50,130 nucleotides of DNA from an uncultured Alphaproteobacteria bacterium. GTDB lineage: Bacteria > Pseudomonadota > Alphaproteobacteria > HIMB59 > GCA-002718135. The notes beneath the pieces are model-generated. The model was not told the origin of the DNA. It did no database searches and was given only the letters and a program-made list of their open reading frames with translations. The position numbers and the translations under genes were made by a program. The DNA is taken from NCBI GenBank assembly GCA_902602695.1, contig CACKRO010000008.1, positions 1 to 50,130 on the forward strand. The letters run 5' to 3'. Positions 20,434-28,638 of the stretch are shown here, piece after piece. Each line of letters begins with the position of its first letter. The stretch's first letter is position 1.

Positions 20434-21218
20434 TGTTTGAACTTCAATATTTTATTATTGGTATTGTCCAAGGCTTTACGGAATTTTTGCCAATTAGTTC
20501 ATCTGGGCATTTAGTTCTTGTATCAGAATTAACGAGTTGGCAAGATCAAGGTCTCTTTACTGATGTTGCTGTTCATGTTGGAACATTATTAGCAGTTATA
20601 ATTTATCTAAGATCACATATTACAGCACTAGCTAAGAATTTTTTTTCTTTTAAGATTAATCAAAATGATAATTTAATTAAAGTTTTTATTGCAACAATAC
20701 CTGCGGTTATAGTGGGCTTTTTTATTTTTGATTTTGTTCAATTATATTTTCGAGATATCAAAGTTGTTGCAGTATCAAGTGTTGTTTTTGCTGCTTTATT
20801 ATTTGTAGCAGATCATTTTAAGATGAAAATATCTTCTTGGGAGAATATGAGCTATGTGCAGGCCTTTATCATTGGTGCATTTCAAGTATTAGCATTTATA
20901 CCTGGAGCAAGTAGAGCAGGTGTTACAATTACTGGTGCACGTTTTCTGGGTTTTGATAGATCATCTGCAGCAATTTTTTCTATGCTTTTATCTATACCAC
21001 TTATTTTAGCATCTTTAGTTTTAACAAGTTTAGATTTAATAAGTAGCTCTGAGGTAAACATAAATTTATATAAATCTTTCTTTGCAGCATTTGTTGCTTG
21101 TATTACTGCCTTAGTATCAATTAACATCATGATGAGAATTATACAAAGTTCAACCTTTAACATTTTTATTATTTATAGAGTTTTACTAGGATTTATCTTA
21201 TTATATTTTTATGCATAA
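20433..21218 (+). CDS. uppP: undecaprenyl-diphosphatase
   Basis: Recycles the lipid carrier undecaprenyl diphosphate for peptidoglycan and polysaccharide synthesis (BacA/UppP family). The 261-residue product has about eight membrane segments and both family motifs: QGFTEFLPISSSGHL (about 14-28) and PGASRAGVTITGARFLG (about 154-170), with the essential glutamate, serines and arginine. It overlaps sbcB by one base and the following aldolase gene by 8 bases. Confidence 0.96.
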   Translation: MFELQYFIIGIVQGFTEFLPISSSGHLVLVSELTSWQDQGLFTDVAVHVGTLLAVIIYLRSHITALAKNFFSFKINQNDNLIKVFIATIPAVIVGFFIFDFVQLYFRDIKVVAVSSVVFAALLFVADHFKMKISSWENMSYVQAFIIGAFQVLAFIPGASRAGVTITGARFLGFDRSSAAIFSMLLSIPLILASLVLTSLDLISSSEVNINLYKSFFAAFVACITALVSINIMMRIIQSSTFNIFIIYRVLLGFILLYFYA

Positions 21219-22140
21219 AATATCTGGAGTCTTTAGCGCTGCACTAACACCATTAAAAAGTGATTTATCAATCAATAAAGACCTCTACCTTCGTCATTGT
21301 CAGTATTTAATGAGAGAAGGGCATGATGGTCTTGCTATCTTTGGCACAACAGGTGAAGCAAATAGTTTTTCTGTTCAAGAAAAAAAAGATCATATAGATT
21401 TTTTAATTTCAAATCGAATAGATCCTAAAATTCTTATGCCAGGTACAGGATCATCATCATTGAAAGAAGCAATTGATATGACAAAACATGCTGCCTCACA
21501 TAAAGTAAGGGCAGTTTTATTACTACCACCTTTCTATTATAAAAATGTAACAGACGAAGGTGTAATAAATTATTATCGTCATTTAATTGAAAATGTTGGT
21601 GATAGTGAACTTCATTATGTTTTATATCACATACCGCAAAATACTTATGTTCCTATAAGCTTCAAAACTATTGAAACATTATTAAAATTGTACCCAAATA
21701 ACATTGTTGGATTAAAAGATTCAAGTGGTGATGGTGATCGCATGATGAAGATTATAAAATATTTCAATAATTTCTCAGTATTTTGTGGTCATGATAGTTT
21801 AGCTTTAAGTATAAGTAAAAGGGGAGGGGCTGGTGCAATTACAGCCGGTACTAATGTATGTGGTAAACTGCTAAGTTTTATCCTAAAAAATCATAAAAAT
21901 GAGAGCAGCATTAAAAATTTTACTGATTTACAAAATTTACTTCAACAAATTCGTCAAGTTATTACTTCACATGAACCAATAAGTTTAATGAAAGCATATT
22001 TTTCAATTATTGATAATATTCCTGATTGGAATATTGTTTTACCTCCACTTAAAAATATTGAAGATCCAGCGAGTCAAAAGTTGGTGTTAATTTTAAAAGA
22101 ATTAATAAAAAAAATTGATCCGTTATTAGCGAATACGTGA
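21211..22140 (+). CDS. DapA/NAL-family class I aldolase
   Basis: TIM-barrel lyase that uses a Schiff-base lysine. Visible: GTTGEANS (44-51, carboxylate binding), the tyrosine Y139 in YHIP and Schiff-base lysine K169 in GLKDSSGD, then GHDSLALSISKRGGAGAITAGTNV. The family covers dihydrodipicolinate synthase, N-acetylneuraminate lyase and several sugar-acid aldolases. The 309-residue length and sequence around Y139 look less like canonical lysine-pathway DapA, so I leave the substrate open. It overlaps uppP by 8 bases, and its last 15 bases overlap the end of the opposite fxsA gene. Confidence 0.85.
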   Translation: MHKISGVFSAALTPLKSDLSINKDLYLRHCQYLMREGHDGLAIFGTTGEANSFSVQEKKDHIDFLISNRIDPKILMPGTGSSSLKEAIDMTKHAASHKVRAVLLLPPFYYKNVTDEGVINYYRHLIENVGDSELHYVLYHIPQNTYVPISFKTIETLLKLYPNNIVGLKDSSGDGDRMMKIIKYFNNFSVFCGHDSLALSISKRGGAGAITAGTNVCGKLLSFILKNHKNESSIKNFTDLQNLLQQIRQVITSHEPISLMKAYFSIIDNIPDWNIVLPPLKNIEDPASQKLVLILKELIKKIDPLLANT

Positions 22141-22482
22141 GTTAAAATATTTTTTTGCTTGAGTAGCAATTAAATTTTGGATAGGTTTTAAAAAGACAGC
22201 AAAACCAATACAATCAGTAAAGAACCCAGGAGTAATCAATAATAATCCTGATACTAATAGAAAAATACCCCCTTTAATTTCTTCGGTTGGCATTACGCCT
22301 TGTGATAAGTTTCGTTGTGCATCAAATAATAATTTGATCCCTTGTCTACGTACAAGAAATATTCCCACTAAAGCAGTAGTTAGTATTATTGCTATAGTAT
22401 TTAAAATTCCAATATTAGAGCCAATTGTTATAAAAATACTTATTTCAATTATCGGAATAATAATAAACGCTAGAAAAATCAC
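22126..22482 (-). CDS. fxsA: FxsA family membrane protein
   Basis: Inner-membrane protein of the FxsA (suppressor of F exclusion of phage T7) family, whose cellular role is unclear. The 118 residues contain IIPIIEISIFITIGSNIG, the cytoplasmic loop VRRQGIKLLFDAQRNLSQG and the conserved SGLLLITPGFFTDCIGF. Three to four membrane segments are predicted by eye. It follows the SbmA-like gene, whose stop codon overlaps its ATG, and converges on the aldolase gene with a 15-base overlap. Confidence 0.88.
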   Translation of the reverse strand: MIFLAFIIIPIIEISIFITIGSNIGILNTIAIILTTALVGIFLVRRQGIKLLFDAQRNLSQGVMPTEEIKGGIFLLVSGLLLITPGFFTDCIGFAVFLKPIQNLIATQAKKYFNSRIR

Positions 22483-23483
22483 TAACGTACTATACCAGTT
22501 TTTTCATCCTCGATGTTTTTTTCTATTTTATTCTCAAATTCTCTTAATCTTTTATAGACACTAGCAAGTTCTATGATTGTAGGCCATGCTCTGAATAAAT
22601 ATTGTAGTGAACCTTCTACTCTTCCAAAAGCTCTTATAATTTGTTGCATAACGCCTAGAGTCATTACACCTGCAACAATTGCTGGTGCTAAAAAAATATA
22701 CGCTGCAAGAACGTTAGCTTGTAAGTATGCTAGTCTTCCAATACTGAAATAAAGGTAATACAGATAACTCTTAAAATGAATTTGTCTAACACCTTGGAAT
22801 AATTCATCTAAAGATTTCGGCCTAATACTTCCATCGTCTTCAGCAATAACTAATATTTTTCTGTAAGCTGCTTCTTTTTTTTGAAGATCATATTCAATTC
22901 CAACAAGTCGTAATAGCCATGCTAAAACAATCATCAAAACTGTTCCTCCAACTGCCCAAATAAAAGCTCCAGATACCAATCCATATTGCCAATCCCCAAA
23001 CCATAAAATTGGAATACCAATTGATAGTGTCATTAAAAGTGGAAAAAATTCTACAAGAACTAAAACTGATTCAATTAAACTTGTTCCAAGACCTTCCATT
23101 ATTCTGCTAAATTTAATGGTGTCTTCCTGAACTCTTTGACTTGCACCTTCTATGGTTCTAGCTTGATCATAAACACTATGATACCATTCAACCATTGCTG
23201 TTCTCCACCTAAAAAGAAAATGTGAAGTAAGAAAAGAAATTGCTAATCCTAATGCAATTGAAATAGCAGCAAGTTGTGCAAAGCTTAAAAGACCTCCCAT
23301 GTAATCTTGCATTGTTATGGCGTTTGGTGTGCCAAGGGCTTTTTGTATCATGTCATAAAAATCACCAAACCACTCGTTTATTAGAACGTCTATCTGAACT
23401 TGAACCCATATTGAAGTAAGTATTACTGCAGAACCAATATACGCCCAGGCATACCATTTTGGATCAGTGAAAAACTTAAACAT
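22482..23483 (-). CDS. SbmA/BacA-like peptide transporter, short N-terminus
   Basis: Proton-driven inner-membrane importer family for peptides and peptide antibiotics (SbmA in E. coli, BacA in rhizobia). The 333-residue product carries the family core: NEWFGDFYDMIQKAL, the HFLFRWRTAM segment, IEGASQRVQEDTIKFSRIMEGLG, EAAYRKILVIAEDDGS and RLREFENKIE. E. coli SbmA has 406 residues; here the first 70 or so, including about one to two membrane helices, are absent. An in-frame stop closes the frame about 25 bases upstream of the ATG, so no longer start is hidden there. It may be a short but working subfamily or a reduced protein. Confidence 0.88.
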   Translation of the reverse strand: MFKFFTDPKWYAWAYIGSAVILTSIWVQVQIDVLINEWFGDFYDMIQKALGTPNAITMQDYMGGLLSFAQLAAISIALGLAISFLTSHFLFRWRTAMVEWYHSVYDQARTIEGASQRVQEDTIKFSRIMEGLGTSLIESVLVLVEFFPLLMTLSIGIPILWFGDWQYGLVSGAFIWAVGGTVLMIVLAWLLRLVGIEYDLQKKEAAYRKILVIAEDDGSIRPKSLDELFQGVRQIHFKSYLYYLYFSIGRLAYLQANVLAAYIFLAPAIVAGVMTLGVMQQIIRAFGRVEGSLQYLFRAWPTIIELASVYKRLREFENKIEKNIEDEKTGIVR

Positions 23484-23566
23484 AATAATTATATAAATAT
23501 TAATTTACGAAAATCTATTTTTATTATGATCTTTCGGTAAATTTAATCTATTCTTTTAATTAAATT

Positions 23567-24538
23567 ATGAAAGGTGCTATTATTGGACTTGGGCATGGAC
23601 AAAGAGTAATTGCAAAAGCATTTCAAATTGAAAAAATTAAACTTATCGGAGTTTATTCTAAAAATGTTAAAAAAGCGCATATATATTCAAAAGAAAATAA
23701 TTTAAATAAATTATATAACTCTTTGGATGATTTGATTAATGACAAGGAAATAGATTTAGTTGCAATTGCTATTCCAGCTTATTATCAAGTTGAAATAATA
23801 AAAAAATGTATAAAACATAACAAAAAAATTTTTTGTGAAAAACCTATGACAATAAATTATGATAAATTAAAAAAAATATACTCAAGTATAAAAAAGTTTA
23901 ACAATAAATTAATTGTCGACTATATTTTTCAAAAACATGAAGCTTTTATAAAATTTAAAAATAATTTACCTAAAACTATTCATAAAAACTCACAAATTAA
24001 AATAAATTTTACAACTGAATCATTTATTAATAAAAATAAAATTAATAATTGGAAAAATAAGCCCTATTTAGGTGGAGGAATTATTAATTTATACCTTCCT
24101 CACATATTAGAATACTTAATTTTTTTCTTTGGAAATATATCAAAATGTAAAGTAATTAGAAAAGATAAAGATTTTTTAATAGTTAATTATTTTTTTCATA
24201 ATGAAATTTTTGCAACTATAAACATTAATTCCAATAATCCAAAAAAAGAGCATTCAATAGTCTATGAGGACAATAAAATAAAATTAGTATTAAAAAATAT
24301 CTCAAAGGATTATGCTAAAGGGTTTAAGCTTACTAAATTAAATAAATTAAATAATACTAAAAAAATTATTCCATATAATAATGCAGTAAATAAATTTACT
24401 GGCGATGGAAGAATATTCCTTACTTCAAAATTACTAAAACTTTTTTCAAAAAAATTTAAAATGAAAGAACATATTCAGAAGATAAATGAGTATTTTTATA
24501 TTGAATCTACTCTGAACGAGACAAGAAAAAACTTATAA
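23567..24538 (+). CDS. Gfo/Idh/MocA-family sugar oxidoreductase
   Basis: NAD(P)-dependent dehydrogenase/reductase family acting on sugars or nucleotide sugars. The 323-residue product opens with a Rossmann fold (AIIGLGHGQRV), has the EKPMTINYDK motif with the catalytic lysine of the family at about residue 98, and a GGGIINLYLPHILEYL segment equivalent to the GGGxxxDxGxH motif, the aspartate being replaced. It is very lysine- and asparagine-rich. It is the first gene of a surface-sugar cluster and is divergent from the SbmA-like gene. Substrate unknown. Confidence 0.85.
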   Translation: MKGAIIGLGHGQRVIAKAFQIEKIKLIGVYSKNVKKAHIYSKENNLNKLYNSLDDLINDKEIDLVAIAIPAYYQVEIIKKCIKHNKKIFCEKPMTINYDKLKKIYSSIKKFNNKLIVDYIFQKHEAFIKFKNNLPKTIHKNSQIKINFTTESFINKNKINNWKNKPYLGGGIINLYLPHILEYLIFFFGNISKCKVIRKDKDFLIVNYFFHNEIFATININSNNPKKEHSIVYEDNKIKLVLKNISKDYAKGFKLTKLNKLNNTKKIIPYNNAVNKFTGDGRIFLTSKLLKLFSKKFKMKEHIQKINEYFYIESTLNETRKNL

Positions 24539-24575
24539 CTATTTTTTATTTATAAATTAATATATTAACTGAATA

Positions 24576-25508
24576 GTGAAAAAAACTTATCTTGTAACAG
24601 GTGGACAAGGCTTTATTGGTAAAGCTATTTCAATTTCTTTATTACAACAAGGTCATAATATAATTATATTTGATAACAACTTTAGAGAAAAAAAATTTTT
24701 TTTAAAAAATAAGAATCTTAAAATTGTAAATGGCGATATAAGAAAAAAAAATGACTTAAATAAAGTTAAGGCCAAGATACATTCAGTAATTCATTTGGCA
24801 GCAATAAATGGTACACAAAATTTTTATGATAAACCAGAATTAGTATTAGAAGTTGGAGTTAAGGGAATTATAAATATTATAGATTTTTGCAAAGATAAAA
24901 ATATTAAAGAGATTTTTTTGGCTTCTAGTTCAGAAGTCTATCAAAATGCACCTAGCTTCCCTACAGATGAAAATGTAAGATTAATTATACCCGATCCTTA
25001 TAATCCTAGGTTTTCTTATTCATCAACTAAGATAATTTCTGAAATTTTGTTATTAAACTCCAATTTTTTTAAAAGAGCAATAATATTTAGGCCTCATAAT
25101 ATATATGGCTCAGACATGGGTTTAAAGCATGTTATCCCAGAACTCATTATAAAAACATTTAAGGCAAAAAAATCAGTAAAAATTCAAGGAGATGGAAAAA
25201 ATAAAAGATCTTTTTGTTATATAGATGATTTTATCTCAGCACTTAATATAATAATAAAAAAGGGTAAACATAAAGAAATCTATAATATTGGTAATACAGA
25301 AGAAGTAAAAATATTATACTTATCGAAATTGATTGCTAAATTAATGAAAAAAAACTTAAAAATTGAAAAATCTAATAAATCTTTTTTTAATGCATCAAGA
25401 AGACTTCCTGATTTAAAAAAGTTATATAAATTAGGATTTAGACATAAATTTAGTTTAAATAATGGTTTGATCAAGACTATTGAATGGTACATTGCAAATT
25501 ATAAATAA
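24576..25508 (+). CDS. NAD-dependent nucleotide-sugar epimerase/dehydratase
   Basis: Extended short-chain dehydrogenase that modifies a nucleotide-activated sugar. The 310 residues begin TGGQGFIGKA (NAD loop), with SSSEVYQ near 115, the catalytic YSSTK near 149 and the FRPHNIYGSDMG substrate loop near 168. The best available start is GTG at 24576, which places the glycine loop at residue 8 as usual; there is no good ribosome site. It lies between the Gfo/Idh gene and a C-methyltransferase gene, an order often seen in pathways for deoxy- or branched sugars. Confidence 0.88.
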   Translation: MKKTYLVTGGQGFIGKAISISLLQQGHNIIIFDNNFREKKFFLKNKNLKIVNGDIRKKNDLNKVKAKIHSVIHLAAINGTQNFYDKPELVLEVGVKGIINIIDFCKDKNIKEIFLASSSEVYQNAPSFPTDENVRLIIPDPYNPRFSYSSTKIISEILLLNSNFFKRAIIFRPHNIYGSDMGLKHVIPELIIKTFKAKKSVKIQGDGKNKRSFCYIDDFISALNIIIKKGKHKEIYNIGNTEEVKILYLSKLIAKLMKKNLKIEKSNKSFFNASRRLPDLKKLYKLGFRHKFSLNNGLIKTIEWYIANYK

Positions 25509-25511
25509 AAT

Positions 25512-26738
25512 ATGAATTATAAAAAAATAAATAAATGCCAAATTAGCAACTCAAAAAAATTACAAAAAATATTATCACTGGGATTGATACCTCCAGTTAA
25601 TCAAATGTCTCATTTAAATTCTAAACTTAATGATCAAACATTTTTTCCAACTGAATTGTTTTACTGTCATAAATCAAGATTAGTGCAACTTGGTATTGAA
25701 GTTAATAAAAAAATTCTTTTTCCTAAAGAATATCCCTATACAAGTAGTACAACAAAAGTTTTGAGAGATAATTTTACTGAACTATCAAAAGAAATAGAAA
25801 AATATTATCCACTTGCTCAAAAAGATTTGATCATAGATATTGGATCAAATGATGGAAACTTACTAACTAATTTTAAAAAATATTGTAATATATTAGGAGT
25901 AACTCCTGAAAATATTGCCAAAATAGCTAGAAAAAATGGCGTTCCAACAATTCAAGATTATTTTTCACATCGTTTGTCATTAAAAATCAAAAAAAAATAT
26001 GGAAAAGCAAAAATAATAACAGCGACAAATGTTTTTGCACATATGGAACAAATTGTAACTTTATTAAAATCAATTAAAAATTTAATGGAAAAGGATGGTA
26101 TATTTATTTCTGAATCACATTATTTGTATGATTTAATACAATATAATCAATATGATACTATCTATCACGAGCACCTTCGTTATTATAGTTTATCAAGTTT
26201 AAAATTTTTATTTAATAAAGTTGGATTAGAGATTATTAGAGCAAAGAGGATTAATACCCATGGTGGATCAATAAGAGTATATGCTGCTTCCAAAGGAATT
26301 TATAAAAAATCAAAAAAATTAAAAATTTTATTTGAAAATGAAAAAAATCTTTTCAAGAAAAAGATTTTTTCTTTTGCAAAAAAAGTTACCAAATCAAAAT
26401 TAGATTTATATAAAATATTAAGTAAACTGAAAAATAAAAATATAAGAATATACGGTATTTCTGCACCTTCAAGAGCGACAACTCTAGCAAACTATGTTGG
26501 TTTAAATAGCAATATTATTGATTGTATATTAGAAATAGATGGTTCAAAAAAAATTAATCACTATCTACCTGGAACAGATATTCCAATTTTTAATGAGAAA
26601 AAATTGTATATTGATAAGCCTGAATACGCCTTTATTTTCTCATGGCACATTGCAGATGAGATAATATCCAATTTAAAGTTAAGAGGTTATAAAGGTAAAT
26701 TTATAGTACCCCTTCCAACACCTATAATAATTAATTAA
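25512..26738 (+). CDS. SAM-dependent sugar C-methyltransferase-like protein
   Basis: Three-part protein of the type that C-methylates nucleotide sugars (Methyltransf_13 / Methyltransf_23 / C-methyltransferase C-terminal domains). Of 408 residues, about 1-70 are the putative zinc-binding part, 100-210 the SAM fold (IIDIGSNDGNLL at 107-118; YDTIYHEHLRYY near 215), and 310-408 the C-terminal domain (YGISAPSRATTLANY). In typical members the N-terminus has two CxxC pairs; here only C9 and C52 remain (NKCQIS, LFYCHKS), so zinc is probably not bound in the usual way. It starts 3 bases after the epimerase gene; the last 8 bases overlap the opposite GT2 gene. Confidence 0.83.
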   Translation: MNYKKINKCQISNSKKLQKILSLGLIPPVNQMSHLNSKLNDQTFFPTELFYCHKSRLVQLGIEVNKKILFPKEYPYTSSTTKVLRDNFTELSKEIEKYYPLAQKDLIIDIGSNDGNLLTNFKKYCNILGVTPENIAKIARKNGVPTIQDYFSHRLSLKIKKKYGKAKIITATNVFAHMEQIVTLLKSIKNLMEKDGIFISESHYLYDLIQYNQYDTIYHEHLRYYSLSSLKFLFNKVGLEIIRAKRINTHGGSIRVYAASKGIYKKSKKLKILFENEKNLFKKKIFSFAKKVTKSKLDLYKILSKLKNKNIRIYGISAPSRATTLANYVGLNSNIIDCILEIDGSKKINHYLPGTDIPIFNEKKLYIDKPEYAFIFSWHIADEIISNLKLRGYKGKFIVPLPTPIIIN

Positions 26739-27423
26739 AAATTGCTTTGAAAAACCATCTTAAGTAGTCTTTAGACCATTTAATTATTTTAAAATTACTT
26801 TTTTGGTCATTTCTTTCAATCCAAATTGAGGGTATTTCTATAATTTTTCTTTTATCTAAGTGAGATTTTATTAAAAGTTCTAAACTATAAGAAAACCCCA
26901 ATGTTGATTCAATTTTATATTTTTCAAGCACTTCTTTACTAAATAATCTAAATCCATTTGTAGGATCTTTTATTTTAAGACTAGAGAAATAAAATAATAT
27001 TAAAGAAACTGTTTTTACTATTAAAAATTTAATTAACGGACAATTTTTAATCATTCCACCTTGGATAAACCTACTTGGACATACAATGTCATATCCTAAT
27101 TTTTTATATTCGTACATTTGCTCAAGGATATTTGCATTAAAAAAATCATCTGCTGGATAAATAATGGCTGCATCAGATTCTGATTTTTTTAATCCCATTT
27201 TGATAGCTTCACATGGGCCAATTGAAGGATTTCTAACTAATTTTACAATTTTTGAATTTGTATATTTGCTTTTTTTAATCAATTGAATTGTTATATCTTC
27301 TTCTCGATCATAGCATACATATAGAGAGTTATAATTTTTTATATTATTAAACAAATAATCCAATAATTTGATAATATTTTTTTCATTGTATACAGGAATG
27401 ATAATGTCATACCCTTCCTTCAT
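26731..27423 (-). CDS. glycosyltransferase family 2 (dolichol-phosphate mannosyltransferase-like)
   Basis: Transfers a sugar from a nucleotide donor, possibly to a polyprenyl-phosphate carrier. The 230 residues have the GT-A fold start YDIIIPVYNEKNI, the NPSIGPCEAIKMGL nucleotide region and the ADDFF metal motif (about 91-95), then KDPTNGFRLFSKEVLEKY. No C-terminal membrane domain follows. It is 21 bases downstream of the nucleotide-sugar dehydrogenase gene on the same strand and converges on the methyltransferase gene with an 8-base overlap. Confidence 0.87.
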   Translation of the reverse strand: MKEGYDIIIPVYNEKNIIKLLDYLFNNIKNYNSLYVCYDREEDITIQLIKKSKYTNSKIVKLVRNPSIGPCEAIKMGLKKSESDAAIIYPADDFFNANILEQMYEYKKLGYDIVCPSRFIQGGMIKNCPLIKFLIVKTVSLILFYFSSLKIKDPTNGFRLFSKEVLEKYKIESTLGFSYSLELLIKSHLDKRKIIEIPSIWIERNDQKSNFKIIKWSKDYLRWFFKAIFN

Positions 27424-27444
27424 AATTAAAATCTTTGCATATAA

Positions 27445-28611
27445 TTAAAAATCAATCCAAATGTTATAAATTATTTTATTTGTTCTAATTTTTTTATAAA
27501 TTTTATGAGGAGTAGCAATTATTAATATATCACTTTTATTTTTAACATATTCTAAAGATTGAATATTTTTATCATTTTTAACATAGGGGTCAGTTGTTAA
27601 AACCTTCTTAGAATGTAAGGAAAGAATTTTTTTTAGTTTATAACTTAATGAATTCCTAATATCATCTGATTCGGCTTTAAATGACATACCTAGAATACCC
27701 ACTATTTTTTTTGATAAAGTATATTTTTTAATTAATTTACCAACAATATAATTTACCAATCCTTCATTAGTACTCATCGCTTCCATACCTAGAGAAAAAT
27801 TATTATTTGAGAATGCACTCAATTGCATTGTATCTTTGAATAAACATGGGCCAGCAGTAAAACCAGGTGAAGGTATGTTGCCTCTACTATATTTATGTTT
27901 CATTGCATGATTGATAATTTTGTAATCTAAATTAGCTGAGTCAGCAATTTTATAAAATTGATTAGCTATTGAAAATTGTACATACCTATATGAGTTTAAA
28001 AATAGTTTAGTAATTTCAGCTTCTTCAGGTTTCATTGTAATTATTTCTTTAGAAAATATATTTAGAAATTTTTTACACTCATTTTCAGATTTTTTGTTAA
28101 TCGATCCTATAATGTGAGGAAATTTATTAAATTCTTCTAAAGCTTGACCTTGGACAAATCTCTCAGGAAAAAAGGACATTTTAATATCTTTTTTATTATT
28201 TTTTAAAATTTGATGTAAATAACGAGTTGTTCCTGGGAATACAGTTGATCTAATTATTATATGATTATCTTTATTTAAAACTCTAATTAATAATTTAATT
28301 AAATCTGTCAAAATATTATATTGAGGGTTCAAAAATTCATCAATAGGTGTTCCTAAACAAACTACATTAATTTTATTTAATTTTATTTCATCTATTTTTG
28401 ATGAAAAAGTCAGTAAATTTTTTTTAACTGCATTTTTAAGAAACTTAGAACCATTCTTCTCTTTATGAGGCATAATTCCTTTTTTTATTAATTTTATAGA
28501 TTGAATGTTATTATCGTGAATATGTACCTTAATATTTTTGGACGTACATATAAGTGCAAAAGCTAATCCTACATGGCCAGCTCCACCAATGATTGTAATT
28601 TCTTTATTCAT
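27445..28611 (-). CDS. nucleotide-sugar dehydrogenase (UDP-glucose/GDP-mannose dehydrogenase family)
   Basis: Four-electron oxidation of a UDP- or GDP-sugar to the uronic acid. The 388-residue product has the N-terminal NAD fold (IIGGAGHVGLAFAL), the STVFPGTT loop near 122, the FLNSYRYVQFSIANQFY helix of the central domain, and the catalytic cysteine in GFTAGPCLFKDTMQLS. The C-terminal UDP-binding domain (VGILGMSFKAESDDIRNS) is present. The family's GGxCxxxD pattern is AGPCLFKD here. It suggests a uronic acid in the surface polymer. It is divergent from the 691-residue membrane protein with only 27 bases between starts. Confidence 0.88.
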   Translation of the reverse strand: MNKEITIIGGAGHVGLAFALICTSKNIKVHIHDNNIQSIKLIKKGIMPHKEKNGSKFLKNAVKKNLLTFSSKIDEIKLNKINVVCLGTPIDEFLNPQYNILTDLIKLLIRVLNKDNHIIIRSTVFPGTTRYLHQILKNNKKDIKMSFFPERFVQGQALEEFNKFPHIIGSINKKSENECKKFLNIFSKEIITMKPEEAEITKLFLNSYRYVQFSIANQFYKIADSANLDYKIINHAMKHKYSRGNIPSPGFTAGPCLFKDTMQLSAFSNNNFSLGMEAMSTNEGLVNYIVGKLIKKYTLSKKIVGILGMSFKAESDDIRNSLSYKLKKILSLHSKKVLTTDPYVKNDKNIQSLEYVKNKSDILIIATPHKIYKKIRTNKIIYNIWIDF

Positions 28612-28621
28612 TTATTTTTAC

Positions 28622-28633
28622 ATGTATATACAT
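28622..28633. promoter_or_regulatory. symmetric AT core in a 27-base divergent spacer
   Basis: ATGTATATACAT is a perfect 12-bp palindrome, 10 bases from the minus-strand start (28611) and 5 bases from the plus-strand start (28639). Each strand offers a TATACA hexamer within it, so one element could act as -10 box in both directions. Neither direction has a good -35. At this base composition a chance palindrome is quite possible. Confidence 0.35.
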
Positions 28634-28638
28634 AATTT

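Noticed and set aside
27424-27444. Possible missing gene between GT2 and the nucleotide-sugar dehydrogenase
   Set aside because: Only 21 bases; no room for a gene, and the two are probably co-transcribed.
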